From: a virus
DNA length: 36,128 bases
IMG/VR virus record: IMGVR_UViG_3300034158_000061
Coordinates: 1-36,128 of that record
Reading direction: 5' to 3' (one strand)
In this document: positions 30,158-36,128 of the stretch, piece after piece
Layout of the letters: every line of letters begins with the position of its first letter
How positions within the stretch are numbered: position 1 is the stretch's first letter
Notes under the pieces: generated by a model
Told to the model about the DNA's origin: nothing
Seen by the model: the letters and a program-made list of their open reading frames with translations, nothing else
Databases searched by the model: none
Translations under genes and position numbers: made by a program

Positions 30158-30777
30158 GCAAGCATCCGATCACCGTCTCTGCCTACTCGGCGGCTGCGGA
30201 CAGTTCAAGCTTCGTCCGGTGCGACCGGTGCGGAACCGCGTGGTCCGGCCCGATGGATCACAACGAGGCGGACGCGCTCGCTCGGCTCATGAACGCACGC
30301 CGGGTCGTCGACGACCCGGCCTTGCTCCGATCCTCCTTGTGCTGCGAGCTCATGCCCGAAGAAGTGGCTGCCGAGGAGGTCACCACCGGCTATGCGATGG
30401 GCGCCCTGCGGGCGAGCCTGGCGGCCGGGCGGGTCGGCTTCTTGTCGGCCGCCGTCATCGTCCGGATCATCCCCCGGATCGCGCGCTCGGTCGGAGTCTT
30501 CGCCCTCGGCGCCGGGGCGCTGCTCGCGCTCACGCTCGGCGCCACCGCGGTGGCACCCCAGGCCGTCGGCCTGGTGCGCACCGTCGCGGCCATCGCCGTC
30601 TTCTTCGGGGCGATCGGTCTGGTCGTATGGCTGGCATGGTTGGCCGTGACCGAGCCCGTTGTCGACGAGGACGAGGCCGAGGCGCCCGTCCTCGTCGTCC
30701 GTAGGCTCGACGAGGACGGCGCACTCGAGCCCGTCCTCGTCGCTACCGCCACCGCAGAGAAGGAGATCACCCAGTGA
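30154..30777 (+). CDS. Membrane protein with N-terminal zinc-ribbon-like segment
   Basis: The start is ATG 30154 (ATGA overlap), 207 residues. The N-terminus holds CDRCGTAWSGP and later LCCEL, a possible zinc site on the cytoplasmic side. Two or three TM helices lie at about residues 90-175 (GVFALGAGALLALTLGATAV, IAVFFGAIGLVVWLAWLAV). The C-terminal 35 residues are acidic. It lies in the operon under the symmetric operator. Function unknown. Confidence 0.6.
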   Translation: MSKHPITVSAYSAAADSSSFVRCDRCGTAWSGPMDHNEADALARLMNARRVVDDPALLRSSLCCELMPEEVAAEEVTTGYAMGALRASLAAGRVGFLSAAVIVRIIPRIARSVGVFALGAGALLALTLGATAVAPQAVGLVRTVAAIAVFFGAIGLVVWLAWLAVTEPVVDEDEAEAPVLVVRRLDEDGALEPVLVATATAEKEITQ

Positions 30778-31076
30778 CCGAGCCGAGACGTGCGAAAGTC
30801 CGGGCCGAGGCGAGCGCCTCGGTTGCTGCCGACGAGGGGCCGCGGGTGACGAGCGAGACGGTGATGCTCACGCCCGTGCGGCCCGTCTCGCGGGCTGCCG
30901 CTGCTCGCCTGGGCGCTGCCCTGTTTCGCGCCCATCCGGGCGTCCTGTCGGCCACCTACCTCGTCTCGGACCGGACGGGGCGCTCGTCCCGGGTGCGGAT
31001 CGAGCGGGTCGCCATCGAAGGCGGGGGGCACGTCGTCCGCACTGTCGAGATCGCCTCCCTCGAGCCACCCGAGTAG
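30774..31076 (+). CDS. Small basic protein of unknown function
   Basis: This 100-residue protein starts at GTG 30774 (GTGA overlap). It has a basic/Ala-rich N-terminus, a helix (RAAAARLGAALFRAHPGV) and beta-type ends (SRVRIERVAIEGGGHVVRTV). No Cys or membrane helix. It ends the operon before a hairpin that abuts the first cassette promoter. Confidence 0.55.
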   Translation: MTEPRRAKVRAEASASVAADEGPRVTSETVMLTPVRPVSRAAAARLGAALFRAHPGVLSATYLVSDRTGRSSRVRIERVAIEGGGHVVRTVEIASLEPPE

Positions 31077-31093
31077 CTCGAGCGGCTCGGCCA

Positions 31094-31130
31094 CGAACGG
31101 ACCTCCGGGGATTCCCCGGGGGTCCGTTCG
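31094..31130 (+). terminator. 17-bp hairpin terminator abutting cassette promoter 1
   Basis: Arms 31094-31110 and 31114-31130 pair with a single mismatch around a three-base loop. Its end overlaps the -35 position of the next promoter, the first of the terminator-promoter junctions that recur to 34 kb. Confidence 0.75.
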
Positions 31131-31156
31131 CATATACAACCCAGGTGTGATAGAGT
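31128..31156 (+). promoter_or_regulatory. Cassette promoter 1
   Basis: The family core is present: ACCCAGGT (31139-31146), GTGA, TAGAGT (31151-31156), then the shared leader CTTATCAGCAAGGGCCGC. The -35 position (TCGCAT) is weaker than in the other copies. Confidence 0.65.
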
Positions 31157-31196
31157 TTCACTTATCAGCAAGGGCCGCTAGAAAAAGGAGACAGCC

Positions 31197-31757
31197 ATGC
31201 ATGCCTCGATCGGATCCTTCGACTCGACAGCCTCGGTCCGCGTAGCGACCTCGAGCGAGTCGGGCCGGGTCACGGTGAGCGTCGACCCGACCCGTCCGCG
31301 CGAGGGGACCTTCGACGTCACCTTGCCCCCGGAGCTCTGGGTCAAGATCGTTGAGGCGCTCACCCAGGAGCTCGCCCCGGAACCCGAGGCATCGGCCGAG
31401 CGCCTCGCCGAGTTGCGCGAGGCGCTCGCCGCCATCCCGCCGAAGGCGACCGAGCCCGGCCATGGCGGACGTGAGATCTACCTGGGGGCCGAGCGTCCGG
31501 CGCCGGTGGCCGGGGATCCCGAGGCGACCCGGGTCCCGAGGATGAGCGACCGCGAGGACCGCGTGCGGCAGAACGCCTGGCGCGACCCGGAGCACGCGGC
31601 CCGTGTCCTCGCACGTCTGCGCGAGGCGGCCTCCCTGCGGGCCGCGGCGTTGATACGGCGGGCCGACGCCTACCCGGTGGCGGACTGCCCGCGCTGCGGG
31701 CGGGCAACGGTCGAGTGCGCCCTCGACCCGTGCGAGCCGTGGCGAAACATCGGGTGA
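31197..31757 (+). CDS. Cassette 1 protein, unknown function
   Basis: This 186-residue protein starts at ATG 31197 with AAAAAGGAG upstream. The N-terminus is beta-rich and Ser/Thr-rich (IGSFDSTASVRVATSSESG). The middle is an acidic Ala/Glu helix (ASAERLAELREALAAIP). The C-terminus has CPRCGRATVECALDPCEPW, a probable zinc site. It is the longest cassette gene apart from 33917. No family recognised. Confidence 0.6.
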   Translation: MHASIGSFDSTASVRVATSSESGRVTVSVDPTRPREGTFDVTLPPELWVKIVEALTQELAPEPEASAERLAELREALAAIPPKATEPGHGGREIYLGAERPAPVAGDPEATRVPRMSDREDRVRQNAWRDPEHAARVLARLREAASLRAAALIRRADAYPVADCPRCGRATVECALDPCEPWRNIG

Positions 31758-31763
31758 CCTAAG

Positions 31764-31795
31764 CCCTAGTGCACCTACACCTAGGTGCACTAGGG
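31764..31795. repeat. 13-bp perfect inverted repeat containing ACCTAGGT
   Basis: Arms 31764-31776 and 31783-31795 pair perfectly around six bases. It may terminate cassette 1. It also contains ACCTAGGT (31779-31786), four bases and TAGGGT (31791-31796), the core of the cassette promoter family, so it could serve as terminator and promoter at once. Confidence 0.65.
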
Positions 31796-31801
31796 TTACC
31801 A

Positions 31802-31858
31802 AAGAAGGACCCGCACGGGCGGATCGGGAAACCGAGAGACCCCCGTCGGGTCCTTCTT
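31802..31858 (+). ncRNA. Candidate 57-nt structured RNA
   Basis: The 12-bp ends 31802-31813 and 31847-31858 are perfectly complementary (AAGAAGGACCCG and its complement), and an inner ACGGG/CCCGT pair extends the stem. The left end lies six bases after the TAGGGT box of the preceding element, where transcription should begin. No reading frame with a start is present before the next cassette. It may be a stand-alone RNA or simply a large terminator. Confidence 0.4.
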
Positions 31859-31879
31859 CAATTTCATCGCACCTAGGGG

Positions 31880-31908
31880 TTGCGTATGCAACCTAGGTGA
31901 GATAGAGT
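31880..31908 (+). promoter_or_regulatory. Cassette promoter 2
   Basis: TTGCGT (31880-31885)-N17-TAGAGT (31903-31908), with ACCTAGGT at 31891-31898. The leader CTTATCAGCAAGGGCCGC follows and contains a second AAGGGCCGC copy. Confidence 0.8.
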
Positions 31909-31957
31909 TCTACTTATCAGCAAGGGCCGCAAGGGCCGCTACACAAGGGAGATCGCC

Positions 31958-32290
31958 ATGAACGCCAACGTCGCCGCCATCGCCGCCAAGATCGCCGACC
32001 TCGCCCTCGTCGGGGACAGGCTGATCGAGCACGAAGGCTTCTCCTTCAAGGTGTCCGTGCGGGGCGACGCAATCCGCGCTCAGGTCAGCATCCTCGGCCG
32101 GGTCGTCTCGGTGGTCGAGCTTGACGAGGTCGTCATGGAAGGCGACACCCCGGCCAAGATCGCCGCCGTCGCGGCCGAGTTGGCCGACGAGGCGCACGAA
32201 GAGGCGAACGCCTGCTTGCCCGCCGTGATCTCGGCCGCGCAAGCCGAGGCCGAGGTCGCCTCGAGGATCCTCGCCCGGCTCTACCGGTAG
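31958..32290 (+). CDS. Cassette 2 protein, unknown function
   Basis: This 110-residue protein starts at ATG 31958, with AAGGGAG upstream. It has a helical Ala-rich N-terminus (NVAAIAAKIADLALVGDRL), a beta-type centre (FKVSVRGDAIRAQVSILGRV) and a long Ala/Glu helix at the end. It looks like a small soluble alpha/beta protein. No metal site, membrane helix or known family. Confidence 0.6.
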   Translation: MNANVAAIAAKIADLALVGDRLIEHEGFSFKVSVRGDAIRAQVSILGRVVSVVELDEVVMEGDTPAKIAAVAAELADEAHEEANACLPAVISAAQAEAEVASRILARLYR

Positions 32291-32297
32291 GCGATCC

Positions 32298-32336
32298 ACC
32301 TAGGGGGCCGGTCCGCTATGGACCGGCCCCCTAGGT
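32298..32336 (+). terminator. 17-bp perfect terminator abutting cassette promoter 3
   Basis: Arms 32298-32314 and 32320-32336 pair perfectly around five bases. The last base of the right arm is the first base of the next promoter's -35 box. Confidence 0.85.
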
Positions 32337-32364
32337 TGTGTATGCAACCTAGGTGTGATAGAGT
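32336..32364 (+). promoter_or_regulatory. Cassette promoter 3
   Basis: TTGTGT (32336-32341)-N17-TAGAGT (32359-32364), with ACCTAGGT at 32347-32354. The leader variant is CTTGTCAGCAAGGGCGAAGC. Confidence 0.8.
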
Positions 32365-32402
32365 CTGACTTGTCAGCAAGGGCGAAGCGAAAGGGCGAGA
32401 TC

Positions 32403-32726
32403 ATGAGCGAGATCACCACCTGCGGACGGTGCGGCCGGGAGTTGCGGTCGGCCAAGAGCAAGGCTCGCGGCATGGGCGCCACGTGCGCTCGGCGCGCTCG
32501 CGCCGAGGCCACCTTCACCGAGGCCCAGGTCGAGAAGGCGCACGAGGTCATCTCTGACCGCGCGATCGCTCGGGTGGGCACGACTGCCGGTGGCCGCCCC
32601 CTGTTCCGCGTGGTGGCCGCTGACGGCGCGTCGGCCTACCTGTCGACGCGGCTCGCCTGCACCTGCAAGGCGGGTCAGCACCGGCGCCCGTGCTATCACC
32701 GGCTCGCCTCGGTCTTGGCGGCCTGA
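32403..32726 (+). CDS. Cassette 3 protein with zinc ribbon and SWIM-like finger
   Basis: I chose ATG 32403 because frame extension upstream covers only the promoter leader; 107 residues. The N-terminus TTCGRCGRELRS then GMGATCARRAR is a DUF6011-like zinc ribbon. The C-terminus CTCKAGQHRRPCYH has the C-x-C...C-x-H spacing of SWIM fingers. Both are small protein- or nucleic-acid-binding modules. A role in host takeover is possible but not shown. Confidence 0.7.
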   Translation: MSEITTCGRCGRELRSAKSKARGMGATCARRARAEATFTEAQVEKAHEVISDRAIARVGTTAGGRPLFRVVAADGASAYLSTRLACTCKAGQHRRPCYHRLASVLAA

Positions 32727-32731
32727 CCGGT

Positions 32732-32766
32732 CCGGGAGGCCGGTCGAAACCGGACCGGCCTCCCGG
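32732..32766 (+). terminator. Hairpin terminator abutting cassette promoter 4
   Basis: The 13-bp arms 32732-32744 and 32754-32766 pair perfectly. The next -35 box begins at 32768. Confidence 0.8.
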
Positions 32767-32767
32767 G

Positions 32768-32796
32768 TTGCGTATGCAACCTAGGTGTGATAGAGT
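32768..32796 (+). promoter_or_regulatory. Cassette promoter 4
   Basis: TTGCGT (32768-32773)-N17-TAGAGT (32791-32796), with ACCTAGGT at 32779-32786 and the leader CTCATCAGCAAGGGCCGC. Confidence 0.8.
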
Positions 32797-32847
32797 TCTA
32801 CTCATCAGCAAGGGCCGCAAGGGCCGCGACACAAAGGAGAGTCAGCC

Positions 32848-33102
32848 ATGAACCTCGACCCGAACAGCACGGACCCGATGGTCATCAGCGTGAACGCCGT
32901 CGTCACCGCACTCGGCGACCTCGCCGAAGACTGCCTCATCATGCCGCTGACCGACACGACCGTCTCGATTGTCGCCCCGTACGCGGCGGCCGTCCGGGCC
33001 GGTGCTGCTCTCGGCCGGGCGCGCGGCCTGGCCTACGGCCGGACCTCGAGCCGGACCTTCTTCGTCACGGTCGACCCGAGCACCGCGGGTGGTGCGGCGT
33101 GA
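32848..33102 (+). CDS. Cassette 4 first protein, unknown function
   Basis: This 84-residue protein starts at ATG 32848 with AAAGGAGAG upstream. It is a compact Ala/Thr/Val-rich sequence with helices at VISVNAVVTALGDLAEDCLI and AVRAGAALGRARGLAYGR. No motif recognised. It overlaps the second gene of the cassette by GTGA, so the pair is coupled. Confidence 0.55.
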   Translation: MNLDPNSTDPMVISVNAVVTALGDLAEDCLIMPLTDTTVSIVAPYAAAVRAGAALGRARGLAYGRTSSRTFFVTVDPSTAGGAA

Positions 33103-33548
33103 GCACCGTGTGGGCCGTCGTCGCCCCCAGCGCGGACGGGGACGACGACCGGTGGATGATCCGGCGCTCGGACGTCGAGGCACCGATCGAGCTCGTGCCC
33201 GGCGAGTATGACGCCTGGGAGGTCTTGCAGATCGCCCAGGCGCACGCGGGCCAGGCGCTCGCCTGGGCCCTCGATGACGAGGGCGGGTTCGTCGCCACCG
33301 GGCGGACCGTCGGGACCGCGCTCGCCCCGACCGCGCACGAGCTGTTCCGGCTCGAGGTCTCCTTGGCCTCCATCGAGCGAGTGAAGGCCAGGCTTCGGGA
33401 CCTCGGCGACGAGGCGGGCGACACCCCGGCGCCGACCGTCCCGGCGACCAGCGTGGAGGCCGCGGCCTCGATCTATGAGTGGAGCGAGCTCTACACCGAC
33501 CTGTGCGCCAAGGTCGCCGCGATAGAGAAGGAGCGGCTCGGCCGCTGA
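33099..33548 (+). CDS. Cassette 4 second protein, unknown function
   Basis: The start is GTG 33099 (GTGA overlap), 149 residues. The N-terminal part STVWAVVAPSADGDDDRWMI is beta-rich with several Trp. The centre is helical and acidic, and the end (SELYTDLCAKVAAIEKERLG) is a charged helix. No family recognised. Confidence 0.55.
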   Translation: MSTVWAVVAPSADGDDDRWMIRRSDVEAPIELVPGEYDAWEVLQIAQAHAGQALAWALDDEGGFVATGRTVGTALAPTAHELFRLEVSLASIERVKARLRDLGDEAGDTPAPTVPATSVEAAASIYEWSELYTDLCAKVAAIEKERLGR

Positions 33549-33557
33549 GGCGGCAAG

Positions 33558-33586
33558 GGAGGCCGGTCCGTAACGGACCGGCCTCC
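33558..33586 (+). terminator. 13-bp perfect hairpin terminator abutting cassette promoter 5
   Basis: Arms 33558-33570 and 33574-33586 pair perfectly around TAA. The next -35 box begins at 33591. Confidence 0.8.
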
Positions 33587-33590
33587 TGGG

Positions 33591-33619
33591 TTGTGTATGC
33601 AACCTAGGTGTGATAGAGT
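33591..33619 (+). promoter_or_regulatory. Cassette promoter 5
   Basis: TTGTGT (33591-33596)-N17-TAGAGT (33614-33619), with ACCTAGGT at 33602-33609. Promoter and leader are almost identical to cassette 3 up to the start codon. Confidence 0.8.
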
Positions 33620-33657
33620 CTGACTTGTCAGCAAGGGCGAAGCGAAAGGGCGAGACG

Positions 33658-33801
33658 ATGGACGAGATCATCACCTGCGAGAACTGCGACAACGAGGCAG
33701 ACCCCAACTTCGTTTACCGGCCCGAGTGCTCGCTCGACATGCTCATGTGCGGCGAGTGCTTCGCCGGGCACGCCAGCGAGTGCGGCATCTGCTGCGACTG
33801 A
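33658..33801 (+). CDS. Cassette 5 zinc-binding miniprotein (47 residues)
   Basis: The start is ATG 33658 after GCGAAAGGGCGAG. The short protein has CENCDN, a central ECSLDMLMCGEC and a C-terminal ECGICCD. With eight Cys in 47 residues it should fold around two zinc ions, like a small double zinc finger (RING/MYND-like spacing). It has its own promoter and terminator, unusual investment for so small a gene. Confidence 0.65.
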   Translation: MDEIITCENCDNEADPNFVYRPECSLDMLMCGECFAGHASECGICCD

Positions 33802-33807
33802 CCGACC

Positions 33808-33839
33808 AGGCCGCCCCCCACTTCCCCGGGGGGCGGCCT
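33808..33839 (+). terminator. 12-bp perfect hairpin terminator abutting cassette promoter 6
   Basis: Arms 33808-33819 and 33828-33839 pair perfectly around an eight-base loop. The next -35 box begins at 33846. Confidence 0.8.
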
Positions 33840-33845
33840 CCTTCG

Positions 33846-33874
33846 TTGCGTATGCAACCTAGGTGTGATACTGT
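33846..33874 (+). promoter_or_regulatory. Cassette promoter 6
   Basis: TTGCGT (33846-33851)-N17-TACTGT (33869-33874), with ACCTAGGT at 33857-33864 and leader CCTATCAGCAAGGGCCGC. The -10 box differs from TAGAGT, so strength may differ. Confidence 0.75.
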
Positions 33875-33916
33875 TCTACCTATCAGCAAGGGCCGCAACA
33901 CGAAGGAGCGCCAGCC

Positions 33917-34501
33917 ATGACGAAGAGCCTGCCGACCGAAGGTCAGATCGCTTTCATCGCCGACCTGCGGGCCGGGTGGGAAGAAGCCCGCCGCGAGATC
34001 GCCGACCTGCGGGGCGAGGCGTACGTCTCCCCGGCCTGGGTCGACCCGGCCACCCGCGCCGAGGCGTCCGCCATGATCGAAGGCGGCAAGGCCGCTCGCC
34101 GCACGGCCCGCTCGGTCCTGGCCGGGATACGTGCGCTGGCACTCAAGCAGTCCGGGCCGGAGCGCGACCGGGACGAGGACCCCGGTCAGTCCCGGCCCGC
34201 CGAGGCGGCCCAGACCGATGGCCTGTTCATCGGCACGGACGGGTCGACGTGGAAAGTGCAGTACGCGCGGACCGGCACCGGCCGCCTGTACGCAAAGCGC
34301 CTCGATGTCGAGACCGGAACCTTCGAGTACACCCCGGGTGGCATCACCGTGCTGCGGCGCATCGGGTCCCGCCCCATGACGGAGGAAGAGGCGTCCGGGT
34401 ACGGCATGCTCTACGGCCGGTGCGTCGTGTGCGGCCGGACCCTCACCGACGAGGGCTCGATCGCGGCCGGGATCGGCCCCATCTGCGCCGAGAAGTTCTG
34501 A
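33917..34501 (+). CDS. Cassette 6 protein with C-terminal DUF6011-like zinc ribbon
   Basis: This 194-residue protein starts at ATG 33917 with CGAAGGAG upstream. Residues 1-85 are helical and basic (TEGQIAFIADLRAGWEEARR). Residues 100-160 are beta-rich (KVQYARTGTGRLYAKRLDVE). The end CVVCGRTLTDEGSIAAGIGP followed by ICAEKF is a DUF6011-type zinc ribbon. Proteins of this shape are frequent in actinophages and actinobacterial mobile elements; function unknown. Confidence 0.7.
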   Translation: MTKSLPTEGQIAFIADLRAGWEEARREIADLRGEAYVSPAWVDPATRAEASAMIEGGKAARRTARSVLAGIRALALKQSGPERDRDEDPGQSRPAEAAQTDGLFIGTDGSTWKVQYARTGTGRLYAKRLDVETGTFEYTPGGITVLRRIGSRPMTEEEASGYGMLYGRCVVCGRTLTDEGSIAAGIGPICAEKF

Positions 34502-34514
34502 CCGGGTGCACAAT

Positions 34515-34548
34515 CCGAAGGCCGCCCCCAGCTGGGGGCGGCCTTCGG
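34515..34548 (+). terminator. Perfect 15-bp hairpin terminator ending the cassette array
   Basis: Arms 34515-34529 and 34534-34548 pair perfectly around AGCT. It follows cassette 6 and is not followed by another copy of the cassette promoter. Confidence 0.8.
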
Positions 34549-34567
34549 CGTTTGGGAAGGTGCCGTC

Positions 34568-35125
34568 ATGCGCGATGCCCCTACCGATCGGATCGACCTC
34601 GGCCTCCCGGCCACGGCCACCCTCGAGCTGGGCCGCCCGGCCGAGGCCGCGATCCCGGCCGCCCCGGCCACCCGTGTGATCCGCGCTCGCCGCGCCTGGG
34701 TGCTCGTGCTGTCCGCGCTCGTCGGCACGGCCGGTGGCCTACTGGCGGCCGTCGTCACCGAGCCGCTCCCCGACCTGGCCGGGATGCCGTCGCCGATCCC
34801 GCGGGTGGCCTGGCCGACGGGGTGGCCGGATCCGGCCACCCCCGGCCGACCGGCTGCCAGCACGGCCACCCCCGGCCGACCGGCCGCCAGCACGGCCACG
34901 GCCGACCGGCCGGTCACGGCCACGGCCACCCCGGCCACGGCCGCCAGCACGGCCACCCCCGGCCGGTCGGCCACGGTCACCCCCCCACCGGCCACCCCCC
35001 CACCGGGCGTCCCGGCCGAGCCACCGGCCGAACCCCAACCGGCCACGCCACCGACCGACCCCGGGACGCCCGAGCCGGTGTCGCCGACCCCGGCCGACCC
35101 GACCGGCTCTCCGAGCGCGGGCTGA
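34568..35125 (+). CDS. Membrane-anchored Pro/Ala/Thr-rich protein
   Basis: This 185-residue protein starts at ATG 34568. A cytoplasmic stretch of ~42 residues precedes one TM segment (AWVLVLSALVGTAGGLLAAV). From about residue 85 the protein is a long Pro/Ala/Thr/Ser spacer with repeats like TPGRPAAST, probably outside the cell. It could be a surface or wall-spanning protein of the infected cell. The repeat DNA is GGCC-rich like that in the head-fibre gene. Confidence 0.6.
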   Translation: MRDAPTDRIDLGLPATATLELGRPAEAAIPAAPATRVIRARRAWVLVLSALVGTAGGLLAAVVTEPLPDLAGMPSPIPRVAWPTGWPDPATPGRPAASTATPGRPAASTATADRPVTATATPATAASTATPGRSATVTPPPATPPPGVPAEPPAEPQPATPPTDPGTPEPVSPTPADPTGSPSAG

Positions 35126-35149
35126 CCAGTTGCCGGCCAAGGAATGACA

Positions 35150-35179
35150 GAGCGCCCCGGCCAGTAGGCCGGGGCGCTC
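35150..35179. terminator. 13-bp perfect bidirectional terminator
   Basis: Arms 35150-35162 and 35167-35179 pair perfectly around AGTA. It lies between converging genes (stops at 35125 and 35198). Confidence 0.8.
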
Positions 35180-35197
35180 GATGTCGCGGGACACCTG

Positions 35198-35698
35198 CTA
35201 CGTCAGGTGTAGCAGCAGATGTAAGGACCAGGCAACGGAGGTCGCCCCGAAGGCGAGCGTGCCGAGCGCCTCGCTGACCGAGTGCCCACCGGGCACGGTG
35301 TCCGACGTGACCCGGTACCCGAGGCCGACGCGTCGCCCCCGCCTCGTCGGCCAGACCGGGACCCCTCGGGGGATCGAGCGACCGCCCTTGCCCCACACGG
35401 CATCAACGGCGACGTGCGACCCCCAGGCGATCGCCGGTCCGTAGGCGACCAGCGGGAGGCCAGCGAGCCAGCACGTGACCGCCCAGGCAACGGGCCACCC
35501 CCACCAGTGCGTCGCCCCACGGTGGCCCAGGGCGCTGCGCAAAGGCTCGCGCTGGTCGCCGTCGGGGGATGCCACCCCGGCCGAGAACATCGCCGCTACG
35601 ACGGCGGTAACGGCGGTCGAGCCGGGGGTGGCATCGACGATGGCGGCCACCGTGAAGGCGGCCGTGAAGGCTGCGGCCCGATGGCCGGGGGCCATCAT
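35198..35698 (-). CDS. YdjM-like membrane-bound metal-dependent hydrolase
   Basis: The start is ATG 35698 (ATGA overlap; a second Met is adjacent), 166 residues. Several hydrophobic segments are present. The metal-site motifs of the YdjM/DUF457 family appear in order: ASPDGDQ, HRGATHWWGWP, and WGSHVAVDAVWGKGG then IPRGVPVWP. The family comprises membrane proteins with conserved His/Asp residues and unclear substrates; one E. coli member is under SOS control. Phage copies may act on the envelope. Confidence 0.7.
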   Translation of the reverse strand: MMAPGHRAAAFTAAFTVAAIVDATPGSTAVTAVVAAMFSAGVASPDGDQREPLRSALGHRGATHWWGWPVAWAVTCWLAGLPLVAYGPAIAWGSHVAVDAVWGKGGRSIPRGVPVWPTRRGRRVGLGYRVTSDTVPGGHSVSEALGTLAFGATSVAWSLHLLLHLT

Positions 35699-36128
35699 CG
35701 GTTGTCACCTTTACGGCCGAGGCGGCCACGGCGACGCGAGCGCGCGGCGTCGCGGCTGATACCGAGGCGCTGCCCGAGCTCGGGATCGAGCATCGGCCGA
35801 TCCGTCTCGGCGCGCTCGGCCCACTCGGCCCACACGGCCTCGTCGTCGACCGGCCGGTCAAGGGTGGCCGTGATCCGGCCGGGGGTGGCCGACTCGGCCG
35901 CGGCCACCTTGAGTCGGACCGGCCGGTCGGCCGGGGTGGCCGTGGCCGAGTCGGCCGGTACCGGCCGGGTGGCCGTGGCCGAGTCGGCCGGTACCGGCCG
36001 GGTGGCCGTGGCCGGGGCGGCCGGTACCGGCCGGGTGGCCGTGGCCGAGTCGGCCGGTACCGGCCGGGTGGCCGTGGCCGAGTCGGCCGGTACCGGCCGG
36101 GTGGCCGTGGCCGGGGCGGCCGGTACCG
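35695..36128 (-). CDS. C-terminal part of a repeat-containing protein with HTH-like end (partial)
   Basis: The frame is open from the window edge to the stop at 35695. Codons from 36126 inward read ATATRPVPADS-type repeats. From about 35910 follow VDDEAVWAEWAERAETDRP and LGQRLGISRDAARSRRRGRL, an HTH-like basic end. A GTG at 35907 could start a short 70-residue form, but open repeats upstream suggest a longer protein whose start lies outside. It overlaps the YdjM-like gene by ATGA. DNA binding is inferred from the last 25 residues. Confidence 0.55.
   Translation of the reverse strand, partial: VPAAPATATRPVPADSATATRPVPADSATATRPVPAAPATATRPVPADSATATRPVPADSATATPADRPVRLKVAAAESATPGRITATLDRPVDDEAVWAEWAERAETDRPMLDPELGQRLGISRDAARSRRRGRLGRKGDNR
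35935..36128. repeat. 33-bp tandem repeats running off the window
   Basis: A 33-bp unit containing the palindrome GGCCGGTACCGGCC occurs about six times. Two variants (GAGTCG or GGGGCG at one place) alternate with a 99-bp higher-order period. It encodes the repeating ATATRPVPA segments of the minus-strand gene, and the array continues past the edge. Confidence 0.8.

Noticed and set aside
32355-32402. N-terminal extension VIESDLSARAK... in front of the 32403 and 33658 genes
   Set aside because: The start would lie upstream of the transcript start within the -10 region, and the same DNA precedes other cassette genes out of frame, so it is promoter and leader sequence.
1-36128. tRNA genes, integrase, immunity repressor or attachment site
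   Set aside because: I scanned for T-loop-like GGTTCGA motifs with flanking stems and for recombinase motifs and found only matches inside coding sequence; nothing supportable.

Overview
The window is a GC-rich (about two thirds G+C by eye), densely packed stretch of a tailed phage or prophage of a high-GC actinobacterium. Evidence is the siphovirus morphogenesis order, a WhiB-family regulator (an actinobacterial family), many GTG starts, GTGA/ATGA stop-start overlaps and apparently leaderless genes. A Streptomyces-like host is my best guess. Terminase, portal and capsid genes would lie to the left of position 1. I see no integrase, phage repressor, tRNA, rRNA or CRISPR array here, so temperate versus lytic lifestyle cannot be decided.

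Layout. (1) 1-15027, plus strand: late genes. They are a small capsid-side protein, a very long repetitive head-fibre-like protein, head-tail connectors, two tail-tube-like proteins, tail assembly chaperones with a -1 frameshift, tape measure, minor tail proteins, amidase endolysin and holins. (2) 20599-15084, minus strand: a tightly overlapping operon. It carries four tandem paralogues of an unknown family (one frameshifted), a WhiB-like protein, a RecB/Cas4-type nuclease, a putative ssDNA-binding protein and an endonuclease VII-type HNH nuclease. (3) 20752-29382, plus strand: replication. It holds a ribbon-helix-helix (RHH) protein, primase-polymerase/D5 helicase, a second RHH-like protein preceded by an array of 9-bp repeats at 10-bp pitch, a 475-bp structured non-coding region with a 30-bp perfect dyad around an AT-rich core (origin candidate), a sliding clamp and a DEAH helicase. 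(4) 29938-29379, minus strand: an Acb2-like anti-CBASS protein and a small HTH protein, the latter divergent from small membrane proteins across a symmetrical operator. (5) 31094-34548, plus strand: individually wired gene cassettes. Each has a copy of one promoter (ACCTAGGT-N4-TAGAGT with a TTGYGT -35), a shared leader, one or two small genes and a hairpin terminator that abuts the next promoter; one such promoter seems to drive a short structured RNA rather than a protein. (6) 34568-36128: a membrane-anchored Pro/Ala/Thr-rich protein, a YdjM-like membrane hydrolase and the C-terminal part of a protein with 33-bp tandem repeats that runs off the window.

How it fits together. The late block builds and releases the particle. 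Blocks 2 and 3 supply initiation (primase-helicase, candidate origin), processivity (clamp), unwinding and recombination/resolution (RecB-like nuclease, ssDNA-binding protein, endonuclease VII), with WhiB and RHH proteins as likely regulators. Blocks 4 and 5 look like accessory and counter-defence cargo. The parts that best deserve the label undescribed are the 10-bp-pitch array with its RHH gene, the 24355-24496 dyad, and the promoter-cassette system with its candidate small RNA.
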